A stretch of DNA of 64,000 nt from JAICMB01 sp963802915 (GTDB taxonomy: Bacteria > Acidobacteriota > Terriglobia > Bryobacterales > Bryobacteraceae): the NCBI GenBank assembly GCA_963802915.1, contig CAWDKQ010000009.1, positions 186,001 to 250,000 on the forward strand, in the 5' to 3' direction. The notes beneath the pieces are model-generated. The model worked only from the letters and a program-made list of their open reading frames with translations. It did no database searches and was not told where the DNA came from. Each line of letters starts with the position of its first letter. Position 1 is the stretch's first letter. This document shows, piece by piece, positions 54,673 to 63,535 of this stretch. A program made the translations under genes and the position numbers.

Positions 54673-55026
54673 CTAAAGCTCCCGAATCGTAAGACTCGTA
54701 CCAACCTGCATTGGGCCGGCAAGCGAGTCCGTCCATTCCGTGCCTTGCAAGCTACAATTCGGATAAGTGGTACCATCCCACGGATCCGTGAACGTGAAGA
54801 TCCCAACCGCGCCTTTCATATCCTGGATGAAAGTCCGTATATTCTGGAGCTCGGTTTCATCCAGATTGTCGAGCTTCACAATCCACGAATGATACGGCTG
54901 TGGAAAAACGTAAAAGCGCTGCTCCGAGCCATCCAGAAACTCGATTACATCCGACGAGAACTGAGTAACTCGACTGGCCGGATATTGGATTACAGCGCCG
55001 GTTTTTAAAGTCGGAAAGCTATCCAT
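54673..55026 (-). CDS. DUF2460-like distal tail protein
   Basis: 117 residues (GAVIQYPASRVTQFS, DGSEQRFYVFPQPYHSW, AVGIFTFTDPWDGTTYPNC). Short distal-tail/hub adaptor of the TIGR02217/DUF2460 kind, which follows the tape measure gene in GTA-like clusters, as here. Starts 1 bp after the tape measure stop and is paralogous to the next gene. Confidence 0.6.
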   Translation of the reverse strand: MDSFPTLKTGAVIQYPASRVTQFSSDVIEFLDGSEQRFYVFPQPYHSWIVKLDNLDETELQNIRTFIQDMKGAVGIFTFTDPWDGTTYPNCSLQGTEWTDSLAGPMQVGTSLTIREL

Positions 55027-55027
55027 C

Positions 55028-55696
55028 TTATAGCTCCGCGATCACATCGTTCAGCGGATGTGAATCCAACAATGCCTTCCGCACCGCGCTGGCGATATCG
55101 TTGCTATGGTCCAGAAACGATTGCGAATCCAAAGCACTAATCTGAACTTGAATCGGCTGCTGCGATGTCGCGCCCATTTGCACGCCGCTCGCCGATTGGG
55201 AAGTCCGAGTTCCGGTGGCTCCCCCGGCTGGCTGGTTGATCGCAGTCTCCACATTGACCGATGCCGGCATGTCAAACGAGCTCAATGCCGTCGTCGTAGA
55301 CGATCCGCCCCCTCCGAACAGACTCATGATGCCGCTGACGATTGGCGAAAGAATCGATCCTTGTCCCAGCACACCGCTCAAGAGACCGTCCAGCGTCGAC
55401 AAAGCGCTCGAACCGCCGCCCGTTTGGGCAGTAGAATTCAATCCGAAAATGTTTTGGCCCGTGCTCTTCAATACTTCTTGTTGAAGCGCTTCCATGGATG
55501 AGAGTTGCTGGTTCGATTGCGAAGCCTCGCTTGTCGCTTCTTTTAAAGTCGACTGCAGTACATCTCCACCACTCGTGCCCGGCACGTTGTCCAGTCCGTA
55601 GACCGCCGGCAGGCTCGGCAAACCTGTATGCCTTTGCCGCCCTTCCCTTGCCGGAAGCACGGCCAGTAGTATTCTCTCAAGCTCGCTGTTGTTCAC
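55028..55696 (-). CDS. Short tape-measure-like tail protein
   Basis: 222 residues, GTG start, 20-bp overlap with the chaperone extension. Helical N-terminal part (TLKEATSEASQSNQQLSSM), a Gly/Ser-rich hydrophobic centre (LSGVLGQGSILSPIVSGIM), and a C-terminal helix that ends LLDSHPLNDVIAEL. Assigned as tape measure by position between the tail chaperones and the distal tail genes and by the hydrophobic centre. At about 1.5 angstrom per residue it would set a tail of only about 30 nm, far shorter than most siphoviruses and close to GTA tails. Confidence 0.55.
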   Translation of the reverse strand: MNNSELERILLAVLPAREGRQRHTGLPSLPAVYGLDNVPGTSGGDVLQSTLKEATSEASQSNQQLSSMEALQQEVLKSTGQNIFGLNSTAQTGGGSSALSTLDGLLSGVLGQGSILSPIVSGIMSLFGGGGSSTTTALSSFDMPASVNVETAINQPAGGATGTRTSQSASGVQMGATSQQPIQVQISALDSQSFLDHSNDIASAVRKALLDSHPLNDVIAEL

Positions 55697-56425
55697 TCTT
55701 GATCTCCGATTTGAGTTCCTTCTCTAAAATGCAGAATGCTTCCGCGGTCCTGGCCGGAAGTGACAGGAGACCGGCGACGCTCGACTGTCGCCACGCCACG
55801 AATTCCTGAACGAGCACCAGGCTTTCCGCCGTCACATACGACACCGGGCAGCTATCGAGCGCAATCGCACTTCTTGCCCACACGAGACGCGGTTTCGTCG
55901 AATGCGGCCCAAGCCATCCACACCGCCGCAGCGTCTCCAAGCCGTTTCTCCTACAATCGCCGCACTTCCAAGCTGCCTGGTTCGCGAATTGGAAATGAAA
56001 GGCGGCAATTAGTTTTTTCGTTCGCTCTCGCTCAGCCCGCACTGTCCTTTAACTGCATCGACAATCTCTCGCACAAGCTCTTCGGGACCCTTTTCCGCCA
56101 GCAACTCAGCCGTTGCATCGACCCCGTCAATCGTCAACCCGCTCAGTCTCGATAAACCCCATTGCAAATACAACCGGTCGATCGCGCAGCTAAGAATATT
56201 CGCCTCAATTTTGTCCTCGATCTTGTCGCCAGCATCCCGAAACTCCATCTGCCGGCTGAGTTCGAGCACGCGACGAGCCAGTTGCATGCGACGCCCGAGC
56301 GAGATCCGATAGATCGTGAACGACACACCCGCAATTACGCGCGATGCCACGGTAATCGTACTCTCGTATTCCACTGGCCGTGAGCTTTCCCTATCCTCAT
56401 CCAAATGCGATAGAAATCTCATCAT
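55677..56425 (-). CDS. Tail assembly chaperone, long form made by -1 frameshifting
   Basis: Codons 1-138 are shared with the short form. A -1 slip at 56012-56018 then adds 111 residues (LIAAFHFQFANQAAWKCGDC and on to IKSEQQRA), giving 249 in all. The downstream frame has no good start of its own. Short and long (G and GT in lambda) chaperones coat the tape measure before tube polymerisation; the extension recruits the tail tube protein. A CGDC pair in the extension may bind metal. Confidence 0.7.
56009..56425 (-). CDS. Tail assembly chaperone, short form
   Basis: 138 residues, mostly helical (RRMQLARRVLELSRQMEFRD, DATAELLAEKGPEELVREIV), no membrane segment. It follows the tail tube gene with a 29-bp overlap, the normal place for the lambda G-type chaperone. 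Its stop codon directly follows a slippery heptamer, as in frameshifting phage chaperones. Confidence 0.7.
   Translation of the reverse strand: MMRFLSHLDEDRESSRPVEYESTITVASRVIAGVSFTIYRISLGRRMQLARRVLELSRQMEFRDAGDKIEDKIEANILSCAIDRLYLQWGLSRLSGLTIDGVDATAELLAEKGPEELVREIVDAVKGQCGLSESERKN
56012..56018 (-). other. Slippery heptamer for -1 programmed frameshifting
   Basis: Reads A AAA AAC on the minus strand in the correct phase (CGA AAA AAC, then TAA in the zero frame). A -1 slip reads CTA ATT GCC next, which is exactly the frame of the downstream ORF. A AAA AAC is one of the classical efficient heptamers. Confidence 0.75.
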
Positions 56426-57566
56426 CCGTAACTCCCTGCGCTCGGCAGCTCTTGAAGGTCCATTGCTGGCGCGTCTGCGAATCGTCGAACTGCGGCGTTT
56501 CGAGCATCACGTTCTTCAAGTACACACCGGTAAGTTGACCAGCCTGTTGACCCAACTGCAGCATCACGCTGGTCGACGAGTGTTGCCGCGCAGCCTGATA
56601 CAACGCTTGCGTCTGCGAGTCGTCTTGCTGGTACAGGCTGAAGTCTACAGTCACGGTGCGTATGCCGGGAGAAATCCCCCGCGCATAATTTGCTCCGAAC
56701 TCCTTATCCCGCAGCGCCAGATTATTGTTCAGCGTGACCGTCGCGGATGTAAGTGTGAAGAATTGATTGGGCGCGCTACCCAACCACACTTCGCCCAGGT
56801 GCCCCGGCACGATCGCGTAGTTGAACCCCGTCGAATTCGGCTCCGCTGGAAATGCCGTCAGCCCGCCCTGCCCTGGCTGAAAGCTCGTCGTATCGGCGAC
56901 GTCGCACGCCGCGCCCGCGAACTGAAATTCGTAAAAGTCGGCATTCACCTGTAACTGAACCTGATCGATGCCAACGCCGTAGATCATCCGCTGCACAGCC
57001 GACACCGGACTCCAGCAATCGAGAATGGTCACGCTATTTAGCTCCGAAGCGAGACCGTATGTAGCCGAAATGCCCATGGAAGAACCGTTCGCCGGAGTAA
57101 CCGAGAACGGCGCGTTGAGTTGGATCGTCTGGTTATCCAACACTGCCGCGACAAACCGTATCTCGCTTCCATAAGCCACACCCTGTCCAACCATCAAACC
57201 GTGCGGAGTCGCAAAGGCCAATTGGTTCGCGCCGCTGACGGAGCTGATATTGATCGGACTTGTGATCGCGGCCGGCTGCCCGAAGCCGGCCTGGAATAGC
57301 GGCCCATAACCCGGCTCCTTAGTCTGGTCCCCCCAATTGCGCATGTAAGTCGTGAGTTCGACAGTTGTCGATAGTCTCCCGCCTGCGGGGTAGCCGGCGA
57401 ATGTGCGCGAACCGGTTTTGTCCATCCGATTCATTCGCTGCCGTTGCTGGCGCGCGGTAAGTTTCACAGCGGGAATCCGATTAAAAGCGCTGCTCGCGCT
57501 CACCAACCCGTAGCTCTGCTCCAGCGCGACATAAAACCGATTGTCATTTGATGAAATGTAAGCCAT
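56397..57566 (-). CDS. Major tail tube protein
   Basis: 389 residues, beta-rich with no signal or membrane segment (AYISSNDNRFYVALEQSYG, RTFAGYPAGGRLSTTVELTTY, MRNWGDQ). The C-terminal part has VTVDFSLYQQDDSQTQALY and a closing RAQGVTDDEISIAFG. Position between the terminator and chaperone genes, and the size, fit a tail tube subunit with an inserted domain (about 100-200). It would polymerise around the tape measure. Confidence 0.65.
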   Translation of the reverse strand: MAYISSNDNRFYVALEQSYGLVSASSAFNRIPAVKLTARQQRQRMNRMDKTGSRTFAGYPAGGRLSTTVELTTYMRNWGDQTKEPGYGPLFQAGFGQPAAITSPINISSVSGANQLAFATPHGLMVGQGVAYGSEIRFVAAVLDNQTIQLNAPFSVTPANGSSMGISATYGLASELNSVTILDCWSPVSAVQRMIYGVGIDQVQLQVNADFYEFQFAGAACDVADTTSFQPGQGGLTAFPAEPNSTGFNYAIVPGHLGEVWLGSAPNQFFTLTSATVTLNNNLALRDKEFGANYARGISPGIRTVTVDFSLYQQDDSQTQALYQAARQHSSTSVMLQLGQQAGQLTGVYLKNVMLETPQFDDSQTRQQWTFKSCRAQGVTDDEISIAFG

Positions 57567-57580
57567 TTATTTTCGCCTGC

Positions 57581-58075
57581 TCAGTTCCTGCTGATGTCCA
57601 AAGTGAATGTCACCTTGGCCGCCTGCATGAAATTCTTACCGCCGTGCTTTACCGCGGTAAACGAGATCCCGTACTCTCCGCCGAAGAAAATCCCGTTACC
57701 CCAGTCTCCGCGGTTCTGGTCGAGAGTACTCGTAACCGCATCCACTAGAACGTTGATCTGTGCATCGAGGTCCTCTACGCGATCGCTCGATACACGCGCC
57801 TCGATCACCATTCCGGCCGTTCCCGAAAAGGTTCGGGACTTCTCGCGCATTCGATTCGCTACCTCGTCGAAATAAACAAGCACGCAAGGATACTTACCCG
57901 GCGTGTTGCGCTCCACGATATCGGGCGGTAGGTTTTGGGCGATCACTTGCCCGCTTCCGACACTGATGTCCGGAAGAGACTCAGCGGCGGCCAGCGCATC
58001 AATGTTCGCTTGCAACCCGCCCGCGCCACCGAGCATGCCGGCCACCGTCGCCACTATATTGGATATTTGGCTCAT
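57581..58075 (-). CDS. Tail terminator/completion protein
   Basis: 164 residues. A helical N-terminus (ISNIVATVAGMLGGAGGLQ) is followed by a beta domain with KYPCVLVYFDEVANRM and MVIEARVSSDRVEDLDAQIN, the alternating pattern of minor tail terminator proteins that cap the tube at the head side. It sits between the connector and tail tube genes (3-bp gap upstream, 14-bp gap downstream). Assigned mainly by position and size. Confidence 0.5.
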   Translation of the reverse strand: MSQISNIVATVAGMLGGAGGLQANIDALAAAESLPDISVGSGQVIAQNLPPDIVERNTPGKYPCVLVYFDEVANRMREKSRTFSGTAGMVIEARVSSDRVEDLDAQINVLVDAVTSTLDQNRGDWGNGIFFGGEYGISFTAVKHGGKNFMQAAKVTFTLDISRN

Positions 58076-58078
58076 AAC

Positions 58079-58846
58079 CTAGCCCCTCGGCAGAACGTGC
58101 CGGTCGACGATCCACCACTCCGGCGATTGACCATCCCCGGGCGTCCTGCCGGAAATGAGTCCCGTAGGCGGCAATATCCAGGTCCCACCAATTGCGATCG
58201 GAGTGACATTCTGTAACTGGACGTTTTCGGGGCTGCTGCCCGCGTAGACGTTCCAGGTCTCGATATCCTCCGGTGCTCTTCCGGACGCTACCACTGTGGC
58301 CGAACCGTCGCTTGTGGTCGCCTGTTGCACTTCGCTCGCACACCCTTCTTGGTTAAATCCGCTGATCCAGGAAATGCGAACGTAATAACTTGTTCCACTG
58401 ACTCCCAGCGCAATGGTGGTCAGCGAGGGTGGGCTGGCCCTCGGCACCGGATGCGCAACTATGCCCGCCCCTGCCCGGTAAAACGTCTGCTCCGCTTCTA
58501 TCGCGAGTTGTTCGTATTCCTGCCACTTACCTTGATACCGGTCATTGAGCTGATTGTTATATGCGTCGCGATAAATCATCGCCAGCGTTCGATACGCATG
58601 CCATCTTCTCAGCGGACTTGTGACTACAATCTCTTCTACGCGCACGCGGCGTCGCATCAGGAACTGCGTATTTGTGACTAAGCTCCGATCGAGAAACAGG
58701 TGCAGCGCGGTTGTCATCTCCTCCTGGGCGAGCCATGCTTTCGCCGTAACATCAATCGACTCCGTCGCCGCGACTGTCAGAATTGCACTCTCGTACTTCT
58801 GAAGCGCGCCGCTCGCATTCATTAGTCCATCCGTCAGCAGGGCCAT
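58079..58846 (-). CDS. Head-tail connector-like protein with C-terminal Ig-like domain
   Basis: 255 residues. The N-terminal 125 residues are helical (ALQKYESAILTVAATESID, RRRVRVEEIVV, HAYRTLAMIYRDAYNNQLND) and could be a neck/adaptor subunit. The rest is an FN3-like sandwich (YYVRISWISGFNQEGCASEV, WNVYAGSSPENVQLQNV). Position between head and tail genes supports a connector role; the Ig-like domain is probably exposed. Family not recognised. Confidence 0.5.
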   Translation of the reverse strand: MALLTDGLMNASGALQKYESAILTVAATESIDVTAKAWLAQEEMTTALHLFLDRSLVTNTQFLMRRRVRVEEIVVTSPLRRWHAYRTLAMIYRDAYNNQLNDRYQGKWQEYEQLAIEAEQTFYRAGAGIVAHPVPRASPPSLTTIALGVSGTSYYVRISWISGFNQEGCASEVQQATTSDGSATVVASGRAPEDIETWNVYAGSSPENVQLQNVTPIAIGGTWILPPTGLISGRTPGDGQSPEWWIVDRHVLPRG

Positions 58847-58859
58847 AGTGTACTCGCGT

Positions 58860-59180
58860 CTACTTCTTCTGAAGAACGCTCCGAATTAGGTCTAAGTCGG
58901 CTTGTGGCAGAACGTTGAGTTGCACCAGTTCTTTTTCCCCGGCGTCTGCTGCCGCTTTGAGGGCCGCAACCGCTGCCGCCTTGAGTTGCGCAGCTTCGTC
59001 CGGAGTTGCCAATCTGGCCTTACCCTGTGCGATCAGCTTCGCCGCCACTTCTCGCGCAACTTCGATCAATTGGCCTGCGCGGCCTCCATCCGATGTCTCC
59101 AAACTCGCGATTACCGTTTCTTCTCCGGGGATCGTCGCCGCGATAGTCCGGATTTTTTGAAAGAATGCTTTTAAGTCCAC
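58860..59180 (-). CDS. Small helical head-region protein
   Basis: 106 residues, almost all alpha-helical and Ala-rich (LIEVAREVAAKLIAQGKARL, AAAVAALKAAADAGEKELVQ). Located directly after the coat protein gene, where head decoration or minor capsid proteins are found. No recognisable domain; conserved function cannot be told from sequence. Confidence 0.5.
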   Translation of the reverse strand: MDLKAFFQKIRTIAATIPGEETVIASLETSDGGRAGQLIEVAREVAAKLIAQGKARLATPDEAAQLKAAAVAALKAAADAGEKELVQLNVLPQADLDLIRSVLQKK

Positions 59181-59256
59181 ACGTACTCCTTTCGATTGCT
59201 CATCTGAGACGGACCGGTCTTATCGCACCGGCCCCTCAGTTCGCGTATTGTGATGC

Positions 59257-60168
59257 TTAACTGTTTACCTGAACCGCGAAGTTGTTGCGCAGAACGCCCG
59301 TTCCATACAACACGTCCACGGTGAACTGCTGCGCCAGCGTGTTCGGCTGGTAACTCATGATGACGCGCATCCCAAAGTTGCCGACTTCCGCGTATTCCGC
59401 GATCGCGCCCGTACCGGGAAGCGGTTGTGGCAGACGCCGCACAACCAATCCCATTGCGTCCTTAGTGAATGCCAGGTTATGCGTCGTTGCCGGCGCGCTC
59501 CCGGTCATCGGAACAAACTGGGATCGGAAAATATAGAAATCCTTCATCTTGCCGACGCTGCCGTCGATCAACGCCCGCAACCCCGCATCTCCGGCGCTAT
59601 AGAACTCGCTGAACCGAGGAATCTGTCGCAGAGCCGAGTAAGTCGCGGAATTGACTACCAGGTACTTATTCGCGCTGGGAGGCACCATCGCTTGGAAGAG
59701 CGTGCTCTCTGCCTGGTCGATGACTGCTTCCGTAATTGGCGTCCCCGGAGTTCCAACCGACCCGTTGGCCGTATATTGCGCGTACAGGTTCAGCAGATCG
59801 GACTCGATCCTCTGCCCCAGTGCGATCACCGCCGGCTGCATGTACAGCCTCAAAAGATCCGGCACGGCAAGCACTTTCGTAACGTCCGGGATCTGGAACG
59901 TGGCTTCCGCATGCGTGTTCAGGATAATCTGCGCATTTCCTAAGCTCGGATTCTGCGTCTGGACCGTTCCGCCTTCCGCGATGTTGTTCGCAACCAGCGT
60001 GGGCGGGATCGGCACGTTCACGGTGTCGCCCGCCTGGGCCAAAATCGGTTCGTAGTCCCGGTTTACGAGGTTACCCATCACCAGGTTTCCTAATAGCGCC
60101 GGTAGCGCGTCCACCGCAACAAGTTTCACAATCGCATTCGCCACATTTGCTGACGTAATTGTTGGCAT
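59257..60168 (-). CDS. Major capsid protein (P22-coat-like)
   Basis: 303 residues from the ATG at 60168 (MPTITSANVANAIVK); 14 Arg/Lys-rich codons upstream are unlikely to be translated. Features of P22/HK97-fold coats: LGNLVMGNLVNRDYEP, GDTVNVPIPPTL, a spine-helix stretch (LLRLYMQPAVIALGQRIESD), VVNSATYSALRQIP and the C-terminal VGNFGMRVIMSYQPNTLAQQ. It follows the scaffold gene and no maturation protease is present, as in P22-type heads. Confidence 0.75.
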   Translation of the reverse strand: MPTITSANVANAIVKLVAVDALPALLGNLVMGNLVNRDYEPILAQAGDTVNVPIPPTLVANNIAEGGTVQTQNPSLGNAQIILNTHAEATFQIPDVTKVLAVPDLLRLYMQPAVIALGQRIESDLLNLYAQYTANGSVGTPGTPITEAVIDQAESTLFQAMVPPSANKYLVVNSATYSALRQIPRFSEFYSAGDAGLRALIDGSVGKMKDFYIFRSQFVPMTGSAPATTHNLAFTKDAMGLVVRRLPQPLPGTGAIAEYAEVGNFGMRVIMSYQPNTLAQQFTVDVLYGTGVLRNNFAVQVNS

Positions 60169-60227
60169 CTCTTTGTTGTTCCTCTTTCTGTTCCTCAGCC
60201 GGAGACCCAAGGTCTCTTGCCGATGTC

Positions 60228-60809
60228 TTATATGCCGCGTAAGCTTTGCGCGGCAAGGCGCGAGACCTCTCTCCGTACCCGGTCCAACTCTTCCGGATCC
60301 ATGCCCGGTCGGATCTTGTCCAGGTCGATCCCGCGTTCAGCCGGAGCCGCTTTCTGCACCGGCTCCATACCGGAACCTCCGGCGATGCGCGCCGGTAGTA
60401 GCTCCGGATTCTCATTGATGAATTGCGCCAGGTACTCGCGCAACGGCAACTCACCCTGCTCGCCCGTAGCCGTAAGCCGGCCGTCGTCTTTCCTGCGGAT
60501 CTCACCCCGCACTGCGCGAAAAGCCAGATCTACTTTCGCAACACCGAGCCGTTGTAATTCCGCCCGCACTGCCGCCTGTTTCTCGGCCTCCTCCGCGATC
60601 TGCTTGTTGCGTTTGTTCTCGCCGGCCAATTCGTTCACCCGTTGTTCCAACTGCTCGCGGCGTCGCCGCTCTTCCACGAGTTCCGTCTTGTATGTCGGCT
60701 CCGTTCTGACCTGTTCCGCGCGCATGAATTCATCGATTACGCTCCGAATTACGGAACGCAGCTCGCCGTGATCTTCGTTTGCGGCTGTCGGTATTCGTTC
60801 GTCTTCCAT
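60228..60809 (-). CDS. Capsid scaffolding-like protein
   Basis: 193 residues, highly charged and helical: an N-terminal acidic region, a long coiled coil (ERRRREQLEQRVNELAGENK, KRNKQIAEEAEKQAAVRAEL), and a C-terminal helix-rich tail (DPEELDRVRREVSRLAAQS). The position between portal and coat genes is that of a scaffold. No protease motif is seen. Confidence 0.65.
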   Translation of the reverse strand: MEDERIPTAANEDHGELRSVIRSVIDEFMRAEQVRTEPTYKTELVEERRRREQLEQRVNELAGENKRNKQIAEEAEKQAAVRAELQRLGVAKVDLAFRAVRGEIRRKDDGRLTATGEQGELPLREYLAQFINENPELLPARIAGGSGMEPVQKAAPAERGIDLDKIRPGMDPEELDRVRREVSRLAAQSLRGI

Positions 60810-60836
60810 AAACCTCCCTCGGATCTTTCGTTAGCT

Positions 60837-62243
60837 TTAGTTCTGTGCGTCTATTTCATGCCCGATTTGATCTTTGATGTCCTGACGTACATCGCAAAGG
60901 AATTTGAGCGCGAGTTTCTTGTAAACCTGTTTGCGGAGTGTCGTGGATTCGATCCCTAAACCAAGTAATGCCTGCGCATCCGATAACTGGCTGCTGAAAT
61001 CCCCAATGTCAAACTCATCCAGCCCTGAGACATCGATCCGTACATCGTCTTCGCGCGCCTCCGCGACCCACCGCAGAATGCGTTTTACCGTGTCCTTGAT
61101 AATGTCGCCGTACGATCGCAAGACCTCTTGAGTGATCGAAAAATCCCGCTGTTTGCTCAATCCCGATTGCACGCCGCTTCCGGCAATCTCTCCGCCCGCC
61201 TGCGACAGGTAACAGACACGGTAGATTTCCTGTTGCAGGCGGGCCAGATTATCGGTGGCGATCTGGAAAACATTTCCGGTTGGTTCGGTCCACCCGAATC
61301 GATCACCGGGCGCAAGCTGTATATAATACGATTCGCCCATAATCTGGTTGAACTGCTTGTCTGAGTAAACTACGGGTGAAGCGAATAAGCCCATCGTCAA
61401 CGCCCACCCGAGTGCGTTGGACTTATTGAAATGCTCGATCTGCAATAATCCCGCGCGATTCATCAACCACAGCCCTTCCCCAACCTTTAAGTCGACCAAT
61501 GGGACACGCCCGAGTTTTGCCAGACCGTGTAACCCCTCGGCTACTAATTCCACCCGCTCTCCGCCGCCGCCCTTTTCCTCGCGGTCGTAGATCTCGAATT
61601 GGCGCTTATCGTAATAAGCCCACTTGGTGTAACGCACCCACTCCGCTTCGGCGATGCTCTTTTTCCGGAGACTCGACGTCCGCAAAACCACCCACTCGTA
61701 ATTCCCCTGCTCGTCGTAACTCCAATTAATGAGATCGCCCGACGAGTATCCAACCAGATAAGCCCGCGATAACCCCAAAGCATCCTCTTCAGCCCGAGTG
61801 TCCACGTGCTTCTGCGGACGGGGAAAGTCGATCAGCACGTGACTACAACCACCAACCAAAGCGTCGATATACCTCAGCTTCAGGAAGTCCGTTAGCGTTG
61901 TCCCTTTGCGGTCGGCATCCTCCACAAACTCGCCGAAAAACTCACGTGCCCGGTCGTCCCCTTCGAATGCCAGCGCTGGCTCCCGGCGAAAGAGAGTCGC
62001 CGCGTACCAGTCGATAATCGAGCCTGCGTAGTTCTCGTAGAAGACTCGCCCCAGTCGTTCGCAGTAGATCTCGGCCGGTTCCTTATGTCGCGGGATGAGA
62101 TACTGAGTGGCGTTCGCCTTGAACTGCTCGCCCCCGGCGTAAAGATCGTGGTATCGACGCCAGATCTCATGTTTTTCGATGTATTCTGGATGCTCGCGCG
62201 TAACATCCGGGGCTGGCGTCTGTAGCTCGATGTTTGTCAACAT
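60837..62243 (-). CDS. Portal protein (DUF4055-like)
   Basis: 468 residues. The N-terminus YHDLYAGGEQFKANATQYLI, then PRHKEPAEIYCERLGRVFYE and YAGSIIDWYAATLFRREPAL, is typical of the portal subgroup formerly called DUF4055; a clip/stem region and the DVSGLDEFDIGDFSSQLSDA tail follow. It forms the dodecameric DNA gate at the capsid vertex. The start overlaps the terminase stop by 7 bp. Confidence 0.75.
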   Translation of the reverse strand: MLTNIELQTPAPDVTREHPEYIEKHEIWRRYHDLYAGGEQFKANATQYLIPRHKEPAEIYCERLGRVFYENYAGSIIDWYAATLFRREPALAFEGDDRAREFFGEFVEDADRKGTTLTDFLKLRYIDALVGGCSHVLIDFPRPQKHVDTRAEEDALGLSRAYLVGYSSGDLINWSYDEQGNYEWVVLRTSSLRKKSIAEAEWVRYTKWAYYDKRQFEIYDREEKGGGGERVELVAEGLHGLAKLGRVPLVDLKVGEGLWLMNRAGLLQIEHFNKSNALGWALTMGLFASPVVYSDKQFNQIMGESYYIQLAPGDRFGWTEPTGNVFQIATDNLARLQQEIYRVCYLSQAGGEIAGSGVQSGLSKQRDFSITQEVLRSYGDIIKDTVKRILRWVAEAREDDVRIDVSGLDEFDIGDFSSQLSDAQALLGLGIESTTLRKQVYKKLALKFLCDVRQDIKDQIGHEIDAQN

Positions 62244-63535
62244 ATCCTATCGCCTTTTTCTCCATACACTACTTGTGGTGTGCACTCTTGCCACACTAAG
62301 TAGCCCAGCGCATCCGACAAGTGCGTCCGTTTCGAATCCTTCTCTTTATCGATGACGCCGGTATCCGGTTTGTAAGTGACTTCTTCCATGTCTTTGACCA
62401 ATTCCCTGCACCGCGGATCGATAAACAGGTGCACCTCCTGGTACGCCGACAGTAATTGTGCGTTCATCAGCGCCACCCGCTCGCTCACCTTGGGATTAAC
62501 CGACGGAACTTGCATCCGGTAATTCATGTACCCATTGCGCAGTAGAAATTCCGTGATGATCGCGTAATCGCTCTTACCGGTGGTCTGCATCTTGTTCCCC
62601 GACACGTCGCCATACACCACCACCGGCGCTTGATGATTCGGAAACCGTAGATAAAACTCCTCGCACGCTTGTAGCGTGGTCGCGCGGCTCAATACGATCT
62701 CATCCAGCACCCGGATCTCCTCGCCTGACTTCTGCGCGATCACCGAAGACATCGGATCCACGTTAAAGTCCAACGCCCAGAACAACGCCAGCGCCGGGTC
62801 GAGTTTCAACTCCCGCACATTCCGTTCGCGCAGAAAAGCGTGATAAACCGCCCCGGCATTTACGTTGAGATATACGCCGAGCGCCTCCTGCTCGAAAAAG
62901 CGTTCATCGTAGCTTCTCTTCAGCCTCTCGTAATAATCCGGAATCTTATCCAGGACATGGTGGTTTTCATACGGCGCGGCAAGTATCGCCTCATACCCTT
63001 CCACCCTTTCGCTGATAAAACGCCGGTAGACCCAATCGAATCCCTTCGGCGTCCAAACTGCAAATCCGCACAATCGCACGGCATCGGGATCTCTCAAGCG
63101 GCCTTCCAGCCGCAGCCACGCATCTTCGGACGTGTATGTCAGCTCGTCGAGGCCGAACCACGCCAGGTTCGTGCCTCTGAGTCGCTCGAATTCATCGACT
63201 GCCCGAAACAGGATCCTCGACCTTGTCTCCGTCATCGACAACACAGATTCCGCCTTGTTAAACTCGAACGGAATATCGTTGGCGTTCAGAACTTCCATGA
63301 AACTAGACAGCGTGGCGTCTCGTAACATCGGGTAAGTCGGAGCGCCAATTAATCCCAGCCTGCCGACATTTAAGTAACTCAGCCGGATGGCCTCCTGGCA
63401 TAATGCTTGGCTCTTACCGGAACCCACGGGTCCGGAGAAACCCTTGAACCGCGCTTTGGAATCGTGAAATCGTGCTTGCGATGGTAGCGGCGTGTACTCT
63501 ATTTCTCGAAGACTGGCTTCTTGGATTCCACCCAC
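62237..63535 (-). CDS. Terminase large subunit
   Basis: 432 residues, GTG start, overlapping the preceding gene by 37 bp. ATPase: Walker A GPVGSGKS (35-42), Walker B LAWFGLDEL with the catalytic Glu/Asp pair. RNase H-like nuclease: acidic residues in FWALDFNVDP, VVVYGDVSGNK and HLSDALGYLV. It packages DNA into the prohead. Intact, with all motifs present. Confidence 0.9.
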   Translation of the reverse strand: MGGIQEASLREIEYTPLPSQARFHDSKARFKGFSGPVGSGKSQALCQEAIRLSYLNVGRLGLIGAPTYPMLRDATLSSFMEVLNANDIPFEFNKAESVLSMTETRSRILFRAVDEFERLRGTNLAWFGLDELTYTSEDAWLRLEGRLRDPDAVRLCGFAVWTPKGFDWVYRRFISERVEGYEAILAAPYENHHVLDKIPDYYERLKRSYDERFFEQEALGVYLNVNAGAVYHAFLRERNVRELKLDPALALFWALDFNVDPMSSVIAQKSGEEIRVLDEIVLSRATTLQACEEFYLRFPNHQAPVVVYGDVSGNKMQTTGKSDYAIITEFLLRNGYMNYRMQVPSVNPKVSERVALMNAQLLSAYQEVHLFIDPRCRELVKDMEEVTYKPDTGVIDKEKDSKRTHLSDALGYLVWQECTPQVVYGEKGDRIC

